Assembly: GCF_003053745.1 (NCBI RefSeq)
Contig: NZ_QAYE01000004.1
Span: 1-64,000, forward strand
DNA from: Sphingomonas faeni
GTDB lineage: Bacteria; Pseudomonadota; Alphaproteobacteria; Sphingomonadales; Sphingomonadaceae
Direction: 5' to 3'
Length of the DNA: 64,000 bases
Shown here: positions 44,584-54,050 of the stretch, piece after piece
Position numbering within the stretch: position 1 is the first letter of the stretch
Layout: each line of letters opens with the position of its first letter
Notes under the pieces: model-generated
The model's database searches: none
Seen by the model: the letters and a program-made list of their open reading frames with translations, nothing else
What the model was told of the DNA's origin: nothing
Translations under genes and position numbers: made by a program

Positions 44584-45510
44584 ATGGCCGGCGCCAAGAA
44601 CCATGATTACCACATCCTGCCGCCGAGCATCTGGCCGCTGGTAGGCTCGTTCTCGGCACTGATCATGGCGGTCGGCGGCATCATGTGGATGCACGGCGGC
44701 CATATCGACAAGCCCAATGGCGGCGGCTGGGTGTTCTTCATCGGCCTCGCGGGCGTGCTCTTCACGATGTATTCCTGGTGGACGCAGGTCGTGCACGAGG
44801 CACGTGCGGGCGATCACACCCCCGTCGTCCAGCTTCATTTCCGCTACGGCATGATCCTGTTCATCGCTTCCGAAGTGATGTTCTTCGTCGGCTGGTTCTG
44901 GGCGTTCTTCGACTTCTCGCTGTTCCCGACCGCGATGACGTTTGCCGACGGCACCGTCACGCGCGCCGTCGAAGGCGGTGCGGCGATCGTCGCGCAGTGG
45001 CCTCCGAAGGGCCTGACGGTCATCAATCCGTTCGAACTACCGTTGCTCAACACGCTGATCCTGCTGACCTCGGGCACCACCGTGACGTGGGCGCATCACG
45101 CGCTGATCCACAACCAGCGCGGCGGCGAGAAGACGGGGGCCTGGGGGCTGATCGGCGTCGGCAACCGCGACGGCGTACTCAAGGGCCTGTGGCTGACCGT
45201 GATCCTCGGAATCTTGTTCAGCTCGATCCAGGCGTACGAGTATGCCCACGCGCCGTTCCCCTTCAAGGGCATCAACTACGGCGCGTCGTTCTTCATGGCG
45301 ACCGGCTTCCACGGGTTCCACGTGCTGATCGGCACGATCTTCCTGATCGTCTGCCTGGTCCGCGCGTACCGCGGCGACTTTACCCCGCGCCAGCATTTCG
45401 GCTTCGAGGCGGCGGCGTGGTACTGGCATTTCGTCGACGTCGTATGGCTGTTCCTGTTCGTCACCGTCTACGTCTGGGGCGGCTGGGGCGCCCCCGTCCA
45501 CGGCGGTTGA
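44584..45510 (+). CDS. coxC: Cytochrome c oxidase subunit III
   Basis: 308 residues, seven helices, non-catalytic subunit stabilising the aa3 oxidase. Characteristic segments are FRYGMILFIASEVMFFVGWF, TTVTWAHHALIHN, FFMATGFHGFHVLIGTIFL and AAWYWHFVDVVWLFLFVTVY. AGGGGAG Shine-Dalgarno sequence before the ATG at 44584. Two palindromic elements separate it from DUF983. Confidence 0.97.
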   Translation: MAGAKNHDYHILPPSIWPLVGSFSALIMAVGGIMWMHGGHIDKPNGGGWVFFIGLAGVLFTMYSWWTQVVHEARAGDHTPVVQLHFRYGMILFIASEVMFFVGWFWAFFDFSLFPTAMTFADGTVTRAVEGGAAIVAQWPPKGLTVINPFELPLLNTLILLTSGTTVTWAHHALIHNQRGGEKTGAWGLIGVGNRDGVLKGLWLTVILGILFSSIQAYEYAHAPFPFKGINYGASFFMATGFHGFHVLIGTIFLIVCLVRAYRGDFTPRQHFGFEAAAWYWHFVDVVWLFLFVTVYVWGGWGAPVHGG

Positions 45511-45549
45511 GCTTCTACCAGCTCATCTTTGGCCGCCACCTCGGCGGCT

Positions 45550-45653
45550 ACCACCCCGGCGAAGGCCGGGGCCCAATTGGCAAAGCTGCAGTAACGAAGC
45601 GCTGTCCGCAGTTAGCGGCGTCCTCCAATTGGGCCCCGGCCTTCGCCGGGGTG
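45550..45653 (+). repeat. 104-bp paired palindromic element, family A
   Basis: Arms CCACCCCGGCGAAGGCCGGG and complement. Spacer AAAGCTGCAGTAACGAAGCG then GCAGTTAGCGGCGTCCTCCA. Same orientation and colinear with 24894 and 28318. Lies within the oxidase gene block after coxC. Confidence 0.93.
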
Positions 45654-45702
45654 GTGGCGGTTTTGGATGCGGAACGGACGCGAACCAACCGTCGCTCCCT
45701 CC

Positions 45703-45761
45703 CCTTGTTCTCCTGCGAAGGCGGGAGCCCAGTCTGGATCCCCGTCTTCGCGGGGAAACAA
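45703..45761. repeat. 59-bp compact palindromic element, family C
   Basis: CTTGTTCTCCTGCGAAGGCG ... CGTCTTCGCGGGGAAACAAG with centre AGCCCAGTCTGGAT. It ends 17 nt before the DUF983 start, so the arm lies in that gene's translation-initiation region. Confidence 0.9.
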
Positions 45762-45778
45762 GGGAGAGCGCTGACCGC

Positions 45779-46162
45779 ATGACCGAAGACCCATACCCGC
45801 TCGCCAACGCCCCCACGATCGCCCAGGTCGCGCTGAAAGGCCTCTGCCCCCGCTGCGGCAAGCCCACGCTCTTCGCGAAATGGTCCAACTTCGCCGATCG
45901 TTGCCCGAACTGCGCGCTCGACTTCAGCAAGTTCAACGTCGGCGACGGCCCTGCCGCATTCCTGACCCTGATCCTCGGCGCGCTAGTCGTCGCGCTCGCG
46001 ATCACGCTCGAACTCAAAGTCCATCCCCCGCTCTGGCTGCACATGCTGATCTGGATCCCCTTCACCGCCGGCGGGGTCGTCCTCTCGCTCCGAGCAGCCA
46101 AGGGCGCGCTCATGTCCGCCGAATACCGCAACGCAGCCCGCGAAGGCCGAATCGACCCGTGA
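45779..46162 (+). CDS. DUF983 domain-containing protein
   Basis: 127 residues: an N-terminal zinc-ribbon-like pair (GLCPRCGKPTLF and DRCPNCALDF, four Cys) followed by two helices (about 58-80 and 85-108). DUF983 proteins accompany cytochrome oxidase assembly genes in alphaproteobacteria, suggesting a role there. Start ATG 45779; the stop overlaps SURF1. Confidence 0.92.
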   Translation: MTEDPYPLANAPTIAQVALKGLCPRCGKPTLFAKWSNFADRCPNCALDFSKFNVGDGPAAFLTLILGALVVALAITLELKVHPPLWLHMLIWIPFTAGGVVLSLRAAKGALMSAEYRNAAREGRIDP

Positions 46163-46770
46163 CCCGACCTGCACGACGCATCCCCGTCATCCCGACCATC
46201 CTCGTCACGCTCGCGATCGCGGCGATGATCGGCCTCGGCCTGTGGCAACTCCTCGACCGCCTCCCGAAAAAGGAAGCGTTCCTCGCACAGCTCGCCGCCA
46301 ACCCCGCCAAGCCGCCAATGGCGTTTCCGCGCATCCCCGACGAAACGCTGCTGTTCCGCCGCGCCTCGGGCCTCTGCCTCCAGCCGACCGACATCAAGCT
46401 CGCGGGCGCCGGCAAGTCCGGCTTCCGCGCAATCGCCGAGTGCCGCACCGGCGCGGAGGGCCCCGGCATGATCGTCCAGCTTGGCACCACGCGTGATCCG
46501 ATGGCCAAGATCGCGTGGACCGGCGGCGAAGTCTTCGGCTACATCAGCCACGCCCCCGACGGCCGCTCGCTGATCGGATCGCTGTTCGATCACACCCCGC
46601 AACGCCTGATGCTGGTCGCGGATACCCCGCAAGCGGGTCTCAACCCCAACGGCAAGCCCGACATCGCCTCAGTCCCGAACAACCACCTCGCTTACGCCGG
46701 CCAATGGTTCTTCTTCGCCGCCATCGCCGCGATCATCTACACCCTCGCGCTGCGCCGCCGGCCACGCTAG
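46159..46770 (+). CDS. SURF1 family cytochrome oxidase biogenesis protein
   Basis: 203 residues from the GTG at 46159 (GTGA overlap with DUF983). Two helices flank a periplasmic domain: VIPTILVTLAIAAMIGLGLWQL at the start (with the family's GLWQL) and FFFAAIAAIIYTLALRRR at the end, with the conserved NNHLAYAGQWF. Inserts haem a into subunit I. Confidence 0.93.
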   Translation: MTRPARRIPVIPTILVTLAIAAMIGLGLWQLLDRLPKKEAFLAQLAANPAKPPMAFPRIPDETLLFRRASGLCLQPTDIKLAGAGKSGFRAIAECRTGAEGPGMIVQLGTTRDPMAKIAWTGGEVFGYISHAPDGRSLIGSLFDHTPQRLMLVADTPQAGLNPNGKPDIASVPNNHLAYAGQWFFFAAIAAIIYTLALRRRPR

Positions 46771-46771
46771 C

Positions 46772-46852
46772 CGTTCTCCTGCGAACGCAGGAGCGCAGGG
46801 TACCGCGCGCTTTCCTTCGTAACCCTGGATTCCTGCGTTCGCAGGAAAACGA
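46772..46852. repeat. 81-bp paired palindromic element, B/C hybrid type
   Basis: Arms CGTTCTCCTGCGAACGCAGG and CCTGCGTTCGCAGGAAAACG around a longer spacer than the compact family C. The minus strand of the spacer contains CCAGGGTTACGAAGG, close to the family B junction CCAGGGTAACGAAC. It begins 1 nt after the SURF1 stop. Confidence 0.88.
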
Positions 46853-46902
46853 GCGGTGCGGGCAGCTTGTCGCCTCCCCGCCCATTCGCTAACCGCTTGG
46901 CC

Positions 46903-48303
46903 ATGCGTTACATCAGCACCCGCGGCTCGGCGCCAATCCTCGATTTCGAAGCGGCGACGCTCACCGGCCTCGCCTCCGACGGCGGCCTCTACCTCCCCGA
47001 GGCGTGGCCGACGATGACCCGCGACGAGATCGCCGCGCTCGCCGGGCTCTCCTATGTCGACACGGCAGTCGCGGTAATGGCCCCGTTCGTCGGCGACGCG
47101 ATGACGTACGACGAACTGAAGGCACTCTGCGAACAGGCATATGGCCGCTTCTCGCACGCAGCCGTCACACCCCTGGTGCAGCTCGACCACGACCAGTGGC
47201 TGCTCGAACTCTTCCACGGCCCGACGCTCGCATTCAAGGACGTCGCGCTCCAGCTGCTTGGCCTTTTCTTCGAGCGCTTCCTCGCCGGCACGGACAAGCG
47301 CCTGACGATCGTCGGCGCGACCAGCGGGGACACCGGCTCGGCCGCGATCGACGCAGTCGCGGGCCGCGCGGGCATCGACATCTTTATGCTCCACCCGGTC
47401 GGCCGCATCTCCGACGTGCAGCGCCGCCAGATGACCACGGTGCTCAGCCCCAACGTCTACAATATCGCGATCGAAGGCAGCTTCGACGACGCGCAGGCGC
47501 TGGTGAAGGCGATGTTCAACGACCGCGCCTTCTCGACCAAGTTCGCGCTGTCGGCGGTCAACTCGATCAACTGGGCCCGCCTGATGGCGCAGGTGGTGTA
47601 TTTCTTCTACGCTGCCGTTCGCCTCGGCGCGCCCGATCGCGAGGTCGCGTTCGCGGTCCCGACCGGCAATTTCGGCGACGTCTTCGCGGGCTACGTCGCG
47701 GCGAAGATGGGGCTGCCGGTCGCCAAGCTGGTGGTCGCGACCAACGTCAACGACATCCTCCACCGCGCGCTCAGCACCGGCGATTATTCGAAGGGGGGCG
47801 TCCAGCAGACCCCGACCCCGTCGATGGACATCCAGGTGAGCTCGAACTTCGAACGCCTGTTGTTCGACCTCGGCGACCGCGATGGCGCAGCGCTCGCTGC
47901 ACAGATGGCTGGCTTCGAATCCTCGGGCGCGATGCGTCTCACCAATGCGCAGTCGGAAGGCGCCTCGGCCGTTTTCCAGAGCGAGCGCATCGACCTCGAC
48001 GACATGACACTGGCGATGCGCTGGGCACACGAGCACGCCGGCCAAGTGATCGACCCGCACACCGCGATCGGCCTCGCCGCAGCCCTGCGCACCGAGGTCC
48101 CCGCCGGCGTGCCAATTGTGACTTTGGCCACCGCACATCCGGCTAAGTTCGGCGACGCGGTCGAGCGCGCGACCGGGGTCCGACCCTCGCTTCCCGCCCG
48201 CGTCGGCGACCTCTTCGACCGCGAGGAGCGCTACGCCACGCTGCCAGCGACGTTCGAAGCAATTACCGCCTACATCACCGAGCGCGCGAAGCCGTCAGCA
48301 TGA
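46903..48303 (+). CDS. thrC: Threonine synthase
   Basis: PLP enzyme making threonine from O-phosphohomoserine. 466 residues from the ATG at 46903 (MRYISTRGSAPILDFEAATL); twelve upstream residues are not family-like. PLP lysine in HGPTLAFKDVALQLL; glycine loop VGATSGDTGSAAID; late motif VPTGNFGDVFAGYVA. A downstream step from lysC in the same amino-acid pathway. Confidence 0.96.
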   Translation: MRYISTRGSAPILDFEAATLTGLASDGGLYLPEAWPTMTRDEIAALAGLSYVDTAVAVMAPFVGDAMTYDELKALCEQAYGRFSHAAVTPLVQLDHDQWLLELFHGPTLAFKDVALQLLGLFFERFLAGTDKRLTIVGATSGDTGSAAIDAVAGRAGIDIFMLHPVGRISDVQRRQMTTVLSPNVYNIAIEGSFDDAQALVKAMFNDRAFSTKFALSAVNSINWARLMAQVVYFFYAAVRLGAPDREVAFAVPTGNFGDVFAGYVAAKMGLPVAKLVVATNVNDILHRALSTGDYSKGGVQQTPTPSMDIQVSSNFERLLFDLGDRDGAALAAQMAGFESSGAMRLTNAQSEGASAVFQSERIDLDDMTLAMRWAHEHAGQVIDPHTAIGLAAALRTEVPAGVPIVTLATAHPAKFGDAVERATGVRPSLPARVGDLFDREERYATLPATFEAITAYITERAKPSA

Positions 48304-49169
48304 AGCTGGAAACCCTCATCGGCGAGCCCTGGGCGGATTACGGCCTGATCGACTCCGGCCACGGCAAGAAGCTTGAACGCTATGGCCGCTTCCGCTTCAT
48401 CCGTCCCGAGCCGCAGGCGATGTGGGCGCCTGCCTCGACCGACTGGCAGGCGCAGGGCGAATTCGTCCCCGGTTCGGACGAGGACGGCGGCGGCCGCTGG
48501 GAATTCTCCGAACCCGTCCCCCGCGAGGGCTGGACGCTCAAGTGGAACGAGGTGTCGTACACCGCGCAGACCACGCCGTTCCGCCACCTCGGTTTCTTCC
48601 CCGACATGGCGCCGGTGTGGAGCTGGATGCGCGAGCGCGTGGCGGGGCTCGATTCGCCCGAATGCATGAACCTGTTCGGCTATACCGGCGTCGGCACGCT
48701 AGCGATGGCGACCAAAGGCGTCCGCATGGTCCACGTCGATGCGTCGAAGAAATCGGTCGAGGCGGCCAAGGCCAACGCGAAACTGTCGGGCATGGCCGAT
48801 GCGCCGATCCGCTGGATGACCGACGACGCGGCGAAGTTTGTCGCCCGCGAGGTGCGGCGCGGGCGGCGGTATGATGGGATTTTGCTCGATCCACCTAAAT
48901 ACGGGCGTGGGCCGGAGGGTGAAGTGTGGCGGCTGGAAGAGGACCTGCCGAAGCTGATCGCCGATTGCCGGAAGCTGCTCGACGAGAATTCGCGGTTCCT
49001 GTTCCTGACGGTCTATGCCGTCCGCATGTCAGCACTGGCAATCGGGGAATTGCTCAACCAGGTGTTCGCGGACCTGCCGGGCAAGGTCGAAGTCGGCGAA
49101 CTCGGCGTCCGCGAAGAAGCGCGGGGGCTAGTCCTCCCCACGGCAATCTGGGCCCGCTGGAGCCGCTGA
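48300..49169 (+). CDS. Class I SAM-dependent rRNA methyltransferase (COG1092-like)
   Basis: 289 residues, related to RlmI/RlmK-type 23S rRNA cytosine/guanine methyltransferases but without their N-terminal PUA domain. SAM site NLFGYTGVGTLAMATKGVRM with following VDASKKSVEAAK, and the catalytic-loop motif ILLDPPKYGRGP. The specific rRNA position is not predictable. Overlaps thrC by 4 nt. Confidence 0.85.
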   Translation: MKLETLIGEPWADYGLIDSGHGKKLERYGRFRFIRPEPQAMWAPASTDWQAQGEFVPGSDEDGGGRWEFSEPVPREGWTLKWNEVSYTAQTTPFRHLGFFPDMAPVWSWMRERVAGLDSPECMNLFGYTGVGTLAMATKGVRMVHVDASKKSVEAAKANAKLSGMADAPIRWMTDDAAKFVAREVRRGRRYDGILLDPPKYGRGPEGEVWRLEEDLPKLIADCRKLLDENSRFLFLTVYAVRMSALAIGELLNQVFADLPGKVEVGELGVREEARGLVLPTAIWARWSR

Positions 49170-49179
49170 TACAGGCATC

Positions 49180-49283
49180 CTCCTCCCTGGAAGGGAGGGG
49201 TTAGGGGTGGGTCGGCCCATTGGCTGACGTAGGCACCCGCCCCAGGCCGACCCACCCCCGGCCTCTCCCTTCCAGGGAGGGGA
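49180..49283. repeat. Paired palindromic element, family E
   Basis: Left arm CTCCCTGGAAGGGAGGGGTT then GGGGTGGGTCGGCC; right arm GGCCGACCCACCCCCGGCC then TCCCTTCCAGGGAGGGGAG. Near-copy of 55222-55326. Both copies lie exactly between convergent genes, here the methyltransferase and aguA. Confidence 0.92.
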
Positions 49284-49291
49284 GCAGAAGA

Positions 49292-50272
49292 TCATCCCGG
49301 AATCTGCTGTGAGATGCAGTGGAAGCTCCCGCCTCCGGTCAGAATATGGTCCGCACGTTGCCCGACCACCTCACGGTCCGGGAACAGCGCCTGGATCGCC
49401 ACCACCGCCGCCTGATCATTCTCCGCACCATATAACGGCACCACCACCGCGGCATTGCCGATATAGAAGTTCATGTAGCTCGCCGGCACGACCTCCTCGT
49501 CGCGCAGCACGCGGCCCGGCGACGGGATCGTCACGACTTCCAGCCCGGCAACCTCGGCGTCCCGCGCCGCGTTCTGGTACACCTGCCAGTTCGGATCGTT
49601 GTCAGTCGCCTTCGGGATCGCCACGCGTCCCTCGCCGACGAACCGCGCGAGGTTGTCGACATGGCCGTCGGTATGATCGTTGACCAACCCGTCGCCCAGC
49701 CACACCACGCGAGTGTAGCCAAGATCCGACGCCAGCCGCGCCTCGATCTCCGCCTTGGTCAGCGACGGATTGCGGTTGCGGTTGAGCAGGCACTGCTGCG
49801 TCGTCACCACCGTCCCGGTACCATCGCCATCGATCGCGCCGCCTTCCAGCACCCAGTCGCACGCCTCGACCTGCGTGTTCCGGCTCTCCGCCAGCCGCTG
49901 ACCGATCGTGTCGTCGCCCGGCAGATCGTACTTCCCGCCCCAGCCGTTGAACCGGAAGTCCCGCGCGCTGCCGTCGCCGACGATGATCGGCGCGGTATCG
50001 CGCAGCCAGATATCGCCGAACGGCTCGACCACCACGTCCGCGAACGGAGCAAGACGCTTGGCCGTCGTCGCCGACCCGACATCGGCCGCGACCAGGATCA
50101 CCGTCTCGCCCTTGCCGCCGGCATGCACCGCCTTGGCGAACGCGACGACCTCGTCCCGCGCCGGCTCCAGATCCTCCAGCCACAGGTCCGCATGGCTTGG
50201 AAAGCCGATCCAGACGGCCTTGTGGTGCGCCCATTCGGCGGGGGTAGAGACTGCGGTAGTCGTCGGGGTCAC
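49292..50272 (-). CDS. aguA: Agmatine deiminase
   Basis: Converts agmatine to N-carbamoylputrescine. 326 residues, peptidyl-arginine-deiminase fold: PFGDIWLRDTAPI, VLEGGAIDGDGTG, DHTDGHVDNLARFV and catalytic Cys319 in GGGSFHCISQQIPG. Starts at a GTG at 50272, directly adjoining the TAA of the upstream M28 peptidase. No speB/aguB partner adjoins it in this window. Confidence 0.95.
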   Translation of the reverse strand: MTPTTTAVSTPAEWAHHKAVWIGFPSHADLWLEDLEPARDEVVAFAKAVHAGGKGETVILVAADVGSATTAKRLAPFADVVVEPFGDIWLRDTAPIIVGDGSARDFRFNGWGGKYDLPGDDTIGQRLAESRNTQVEACDWVLEGGAIDGDGTGTVVTTQQCLLNRNRNPSLTKAEIEARLASDLGYTRVVWLGDGLVNDHTDGHVDNLARFVGEGRVAIPKATDNDPNWQVYQNAARDAEVAGLEVVTIPSPGRVLRDEEVVPASYMNFYIGNAAVVVPLYGAENDQAAVVAIQALFPDREVVGQRADHILTGGGSFHCISQQIPG

Positions 50273-51910
50273 TTACTTGGCTCCTGCGCGATCGCGGTCA
50301 CGGATGCCGCGGAATTCGGCGGTCTTATACCAGTTCGGCCACAGACTGGTATCGTCCGCGAGTTTCCGTCCGAGCCCGTAATAGATCGTCAGGTCCTCGA
50401 CCGCGCCCGACCAGTCCCACTTCGCGTCATATTCGTCCGCCGGCTTGTGATAGCGATGTGCGACATAATCCTCGCGCGCGGCATGCCCCGCAGCCGTACC
50501 ACCGACGACGAGGTCCTCGCCGCTACCACCATCGAGCATCGGCACGCCGAGCTTCGCAAAACTGAAGTGATCCGACCGGTAATAGCCGCCGCGTTCCGGG
50601 TTCGCCTCGACGCCGATCACGCGGCCCTCGGCGGCGACGAACGGCTTCACCAGATCCTCGATCTCCGACTTCCCCGCGCCGGTCAGCACGAAGTCCTTCG
50701 CGCGGCCATCGACGTTCAGCACGTCCATGTTCACGCCGCCGACGGTGTGCGCGAGCGGATAGATCGGATGCTCGGCATAATAGCGCGACCCGAGCAGCCC
50801 GGACTCCTCCGCGGTCACCGCCAGGAACGCGATCGAGCGCTTGGCCGGCCCCGCCTTTACCTGAGCCTCGGCCAACGCCACCAGCCCGGCGACCCCGCTC
50901 GCATTGTCCGCCGCGCCATTGCAGATGTCGTCGCCATCGACCGCGTCACAGCGCCCGAGATGATCCCAATGCGCGGAATACATCACGTAATCATTCGACG
51001 CCGTTGTCCCCGGCAGAACGCCGATGACGTTCTTCGACGCCTGCCGCTTGATCGTGTTGTCGAATCCACCGCCGAACTTCAGCCCGAGCGGCACTGCCTT
51101 GAACCCCTTCACCTTCGCCGCAGCCGCCAGCGTCGCGTAATCCTTGCCCGCGCTCGCGAACACGCGCTCCGCCGCGGGCTTCTGCAGCCAGCCGACGATC
51201 TGAGACTGGTCGAGATGATCGCCCTTCTCGTCCAGCTCGAGCTGCGGTCCGGTCCAGGACGACTGCACCACAGCCCACGGATACGCGGCCGGCTCGGTAT
51301 CGTGGACGATGATCGCCGCCGCCGCGCCGTGCTTGGCGGCATTCTCGAACTTGTACGGCCAGCGCCCGTACCACGTCATCGCCCGCCCCTCGAACGGCCC
51401 CTGACGCGACATCGTCTGCCAGTCGGCATCGTTGATGAGGATGACCACCGTCTTCCCCTTCACGTCGGTGCCGGCATAATCGTCCCAGCCCTTTTCGGGT
51501 GCGGTGATGCCGTAGCCGACGAACACCACGTCACTGTTCGCCACCGCGGACTTTGGCGCCACGCGGTAGGTGCCCGCGACCATGTCGGTGCGATAGGCAA
51601 GGCTGACAGGCGCCTTGCCGCCAGTGAACACGTAAGGCTGCACGTTCGTGGCCGTAATTTCCACCATCGGCACGTCCTGCGTCCACGACCCCTTATTGCC
51701 CGGCTTTAGGCCCGCCGCCTTCATCCGCTCGACGATATACGCAACCGTCTTGGCCTCCGCAGGCGTGGTCGGCGCGCGGCCTTCATACGCGTCCGACGCC
51801 AGCACCTGCGTGACGGTCTTCAACGTCTCGACCGAAATCGCGGGAGACATCTGCGCGGACGCACCGGTCCCAAGCAGCAGGAGAGGCAGGATGGCAGCGC
51901 GCAAGGTCAT
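50273..51910 (-). CDS. M28 family metallopeptidase
   Basis: Secreted or periplasmic zinc aminopeptidase, 545 residues from the ATG at 51910 with signal peptide (LRAAILPLLLLGTGASAQ). PA domain in the N-terminal half; di-zinc site in YSAHWDHLGRC, NGAADNASGVAGL and VTAEESGLLGSRYYAEHPIY. Together with the divergent S9 peptidase it suggests extracytoplasmic peptide degradation. Confidence 0.92.
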   Translation of the reverse strand: MTLRAAILPLLLLGTGASAQMSPAISVETLKTVTQVLASDAYEGRAPTTPAEAKTVAYIVERMKAAGLKPGNKGSWTQDVPMVEITATNVQPYVFTGGKAPVSLAYRTDMVAGTYRVAPKSAVANSDVVFVGYGITAPEKGWDDYAGTDVKGKTVVILINDADWQTMSRQGPFEGRAMTWYGRWPYKFENAAKHGAAAAIIVHDTEPAAYPWAVVQSSWTGPQLELDEKGDHLDQSQIVGWLQKPAAERVFASAGKDYATLAAAAKVKGFKAVPLGLKFGGGFDNTIKRQASKNVIGVLPGTTASNDYVMYSAHWDHLGRCDAVDGDDICNGAADNASGVAGLVALAEAQVKAGPAKRSIAFLAVTAEESGLLGSRYYAEHPIYPLAHTVGGVNMDVLNVDGRAKDFVLTGAGKSEIEDLVKPFVAAEGRVIGVEANPERGGYYRSDHFSFAKLGVPMLDGGSGEDLVVGGTAAGHAAREDYVAHRYHKPADEYDAKWDWSGAVEDLTIYYGLGRKLADDTSLWPNWYKTAEFRGIRDRDRAGAK

Positions 51911-52024
51911 TCCCCCAAAGAGATGCCGCGCGTTTTGGCAGCGGCGCCGGCACCGCGCAAGCATCGCTTGCCGTGCTGTCCGGCTTCGATAGGATGTGGG
52001 CAGGGGCTTTGGGGAGCGACGAGG

Positions 52025-54046
52025 ATGCGATATCTTGGCGGGTTGCGCGCGAGTAGTTCGGTCTGGAAAATGATGACGCTACCGGCCGTCTTGGCGCTGC
52101 CGGTAGCCGCGGCAGCGCAGGACACCGCGGCGGTCATTTCGACAGAAGCAGCGTTCGGCGCTCGTGAAATCCAGCAGTTGAGCCTCTCGCCCGACGGTAC
52201 GCACATCGCCATGATCGTGCCGATGAAGGGTCGCGGCGCCATGCTGCGCATCGCCGACATGGTCGGAGGCAAGATCGCCGACCCGATCCTGTCGTCCTCC
52301 GGCGACCCCGAAAGCCTGAGGGATTGCCGCTGGTCGACCAATACGCGCCTCGTCTGCCGGTTCATCACTACCGCACATACCGGAACCGATCTGCTTGCCT
52401 TCAGCCGGGCGCTCGCCATCGACAGCAATGGCGGCAACAGAAAGATCCTGAGCGCACGCACGAACGAACGCTCGCTTGGTATCATGCAAGACGGCGGCAA
52501 CGTCATCGACTGGACTGCAGACGGCGCGGAGGGTGCCGTGCTGATGACCCGCAAGTTCGTACCCGAAGCGATGATCGGCACGCTCCTGGCCCGTTCGGCG
52601 GTTGGCTTGGGCGTCGAGCTGATCGACACCGTCACGCTGACAAGACGGGTCGTCGAGCCGGCCCGTGCGAATGCCATCGAATATATCAGCGACGGCCAGG
52701 GTTCCGTCCGGATCGTTGGCTCGCGGGCCATGACCAGTGGAGGCTATGACGGTGCGAAGGTGATCTATTCATACCGCAAGGCCGGTGATCGCGCTTGGCA
52801 GCCGTTAAGTCAGGTCGCCAGTACTGTCAGTGGTGGCAAGAGCGGGTTCGATCCCTACGCCATCGATCCCGCGCTGAACGTCGCATACGGCTTCGACGAC
52901 AGGGACGGCCGGCAAGCGCTGTACAAAATCGCGCTAGACGGCAGCCTCAAGCGCGATCTCGTACTTGCACGCCCGGATGTGGACGTCGACCAGTTGATCC
53001 GGTTGGGTCGCCAGAACCGGGTGGTGGGTGCTGCCTACGCAACCGACCGCCGCGAAGTCGAATTCTTTGATCCTACGCTGCAAAAGCTCGCCGCGTCGTT
53101 ACGCAAGGCCTTGCCCGGCAGGCCGCTGATCACGTTCGTCGACGCGAGCGCGAACGAGACCAAGCTGTTGCTGTTCGCCGGCAGCGACGTCGATCCGGGC
53201 CGTTATTACCTGTTGGATCGGACGACCAACAAGATGGGCGAAGTTGCGCCGTCACGTCCGGAGTTGGGGAAGACGACACTCGCCAGCGTCCAGTCGATCA
53301 CCTTTCACGCCGCGGACGGCACGATGATTCCCGGTTATCTGACTTTGCCCATTGGCGGTACTGGCAAGGGGTTGCCCGCGATCGTCATGCCGCACGGCGG
53401 GCCGGGCTCACGCGACGAATGGGGGTTCGACTGGCTCTCGCAATATTTCGCGGCGCGCGGTTTTGCTGTGCTGCAGCCGAACTTCCGGGGTTCGACCGGC
53501 TATGGGTCGGCATGGTTCCAGAAAAACGGCTTCCAGTCGTGGCGGACCGCGATCGGCGACGTCAACGATGCCGGACGCTGGCTGATGTCGCAAGGGATTG
53601 CGGCGCCGGACAAGCTTGCGATCGTCGGCTGGTCCTATGGCGGCTATGCAGCACTACAATCGGCGGTGCTCGATCCTGGCCTGTTCAAGGTGGTCATCGG
53701 CATTGCGCCGGTGACGGATCTGGACGCGTTGCGCGAGGAGTCGCGAGGCTTTACGGCCTTCGCCCAAGTCGACACGTTCATCGGGCATGGTGCGCATATC
53801 CAGGCGGGATCGCCCGCGCGCAACGCCGACAAGATCAAGGTGCCCGTACTGTTGTTCCACGGCGATCGGGATCGCAACGTCGGAATCGGTGAATCGCGAT
53901 TGATGGCGGCCAAGCTGCGGGGCGCGGGTGGAAAGGTCGAACTGGTAGAGTTCCCCGGTCTCGATCACCAGCTCGACGACGATGTCGCGCGTACCGCGAT
54001 GCTGACCAAGGCCGATGCGTTCCTGCGGACGTCGCTGGGGATGTAG
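52025..54046 (+). CDS. S9 family prolyl oligopeptidase-like peptidase
   Basis: 673 residues from the ATG at 52025 (GACGAGG Shine-Dalgarno sequence); 34 upstream in-frame residues are not credible. Signal sequence around MMTLPAVLALPVAAAAQ, beta-propeller to about 410, then an alpha/beta hydrolase with nucleophile Ser537 in VGWSYGGYAAL and acid/base residues in LFHGDRDRNV and FPGLDHQL. Divergent from the M28 gene. Slightly lower G+C than its neighbours. Confidence 0.92.
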   Translation: MRYLGGLRASSSVWKMMTLPAVLALPVAAAAQDTAAVISTEAAFGAREIQQLSLSPDGTHIAMIVPMKGRGAMLRIADMVGGKIADPILSSSGDPESLRDCRWSTNTRLVCRFITTAHTGTDLLAFSRALAIDSNGGNRKILSARTNERSLGIMQDGGNVIDWTADGAEGAVLMTRKFVPEAMIGTLLARSAVGLGVELIDTVTLTRRVVEPARANAIEYISDGQGSVRIVGSRAMTSGGYDGAKVIYSYRKAGDRAWQPLSQVASTVSGGKSGFDPYAIDPALNVAYGFDDRDGRQALYKIALDGSLKRDLVLARPDVDVDQLIRLGRQNRVVGAAYATDRREVEFFDPTLQKLAASLRKALPGRPLITFVDASANETKLLLFAGSDVDPGRYYLLDRTTNKMGEVAPSRPELGKTTLASVQSITFHAADGTMIPGYLTLPIGGTGKGLPAIVMPHGGPGSRDEWGFDWLSQYFAARGFAVLQPNFRGSTGYGSAWFQKNGFQSWRTAIGDVNDAGRWLMSQGIAAPDKLAIVGWSYGGYAALQSAVLDPGLFKVVIGIAPVTDLDALREESRGFTAFAQVDTFIGHGAHIQAGSPARNADKIKVPVLLFHGDRDRNVGIGESRLMAAKLRGAGGKVELVEFPGLDHQLDDDVARTAMLTKADAFLRTSLGM

Positions 54047-54050
54047 AATG

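Noticed and set aside
49661..51709. 682-residue plus-strand frame opposite aguA and the M28 peptidase
   Set aside because: Arg/His-rich shadow; both opposing genes have clear catalytic motifs.
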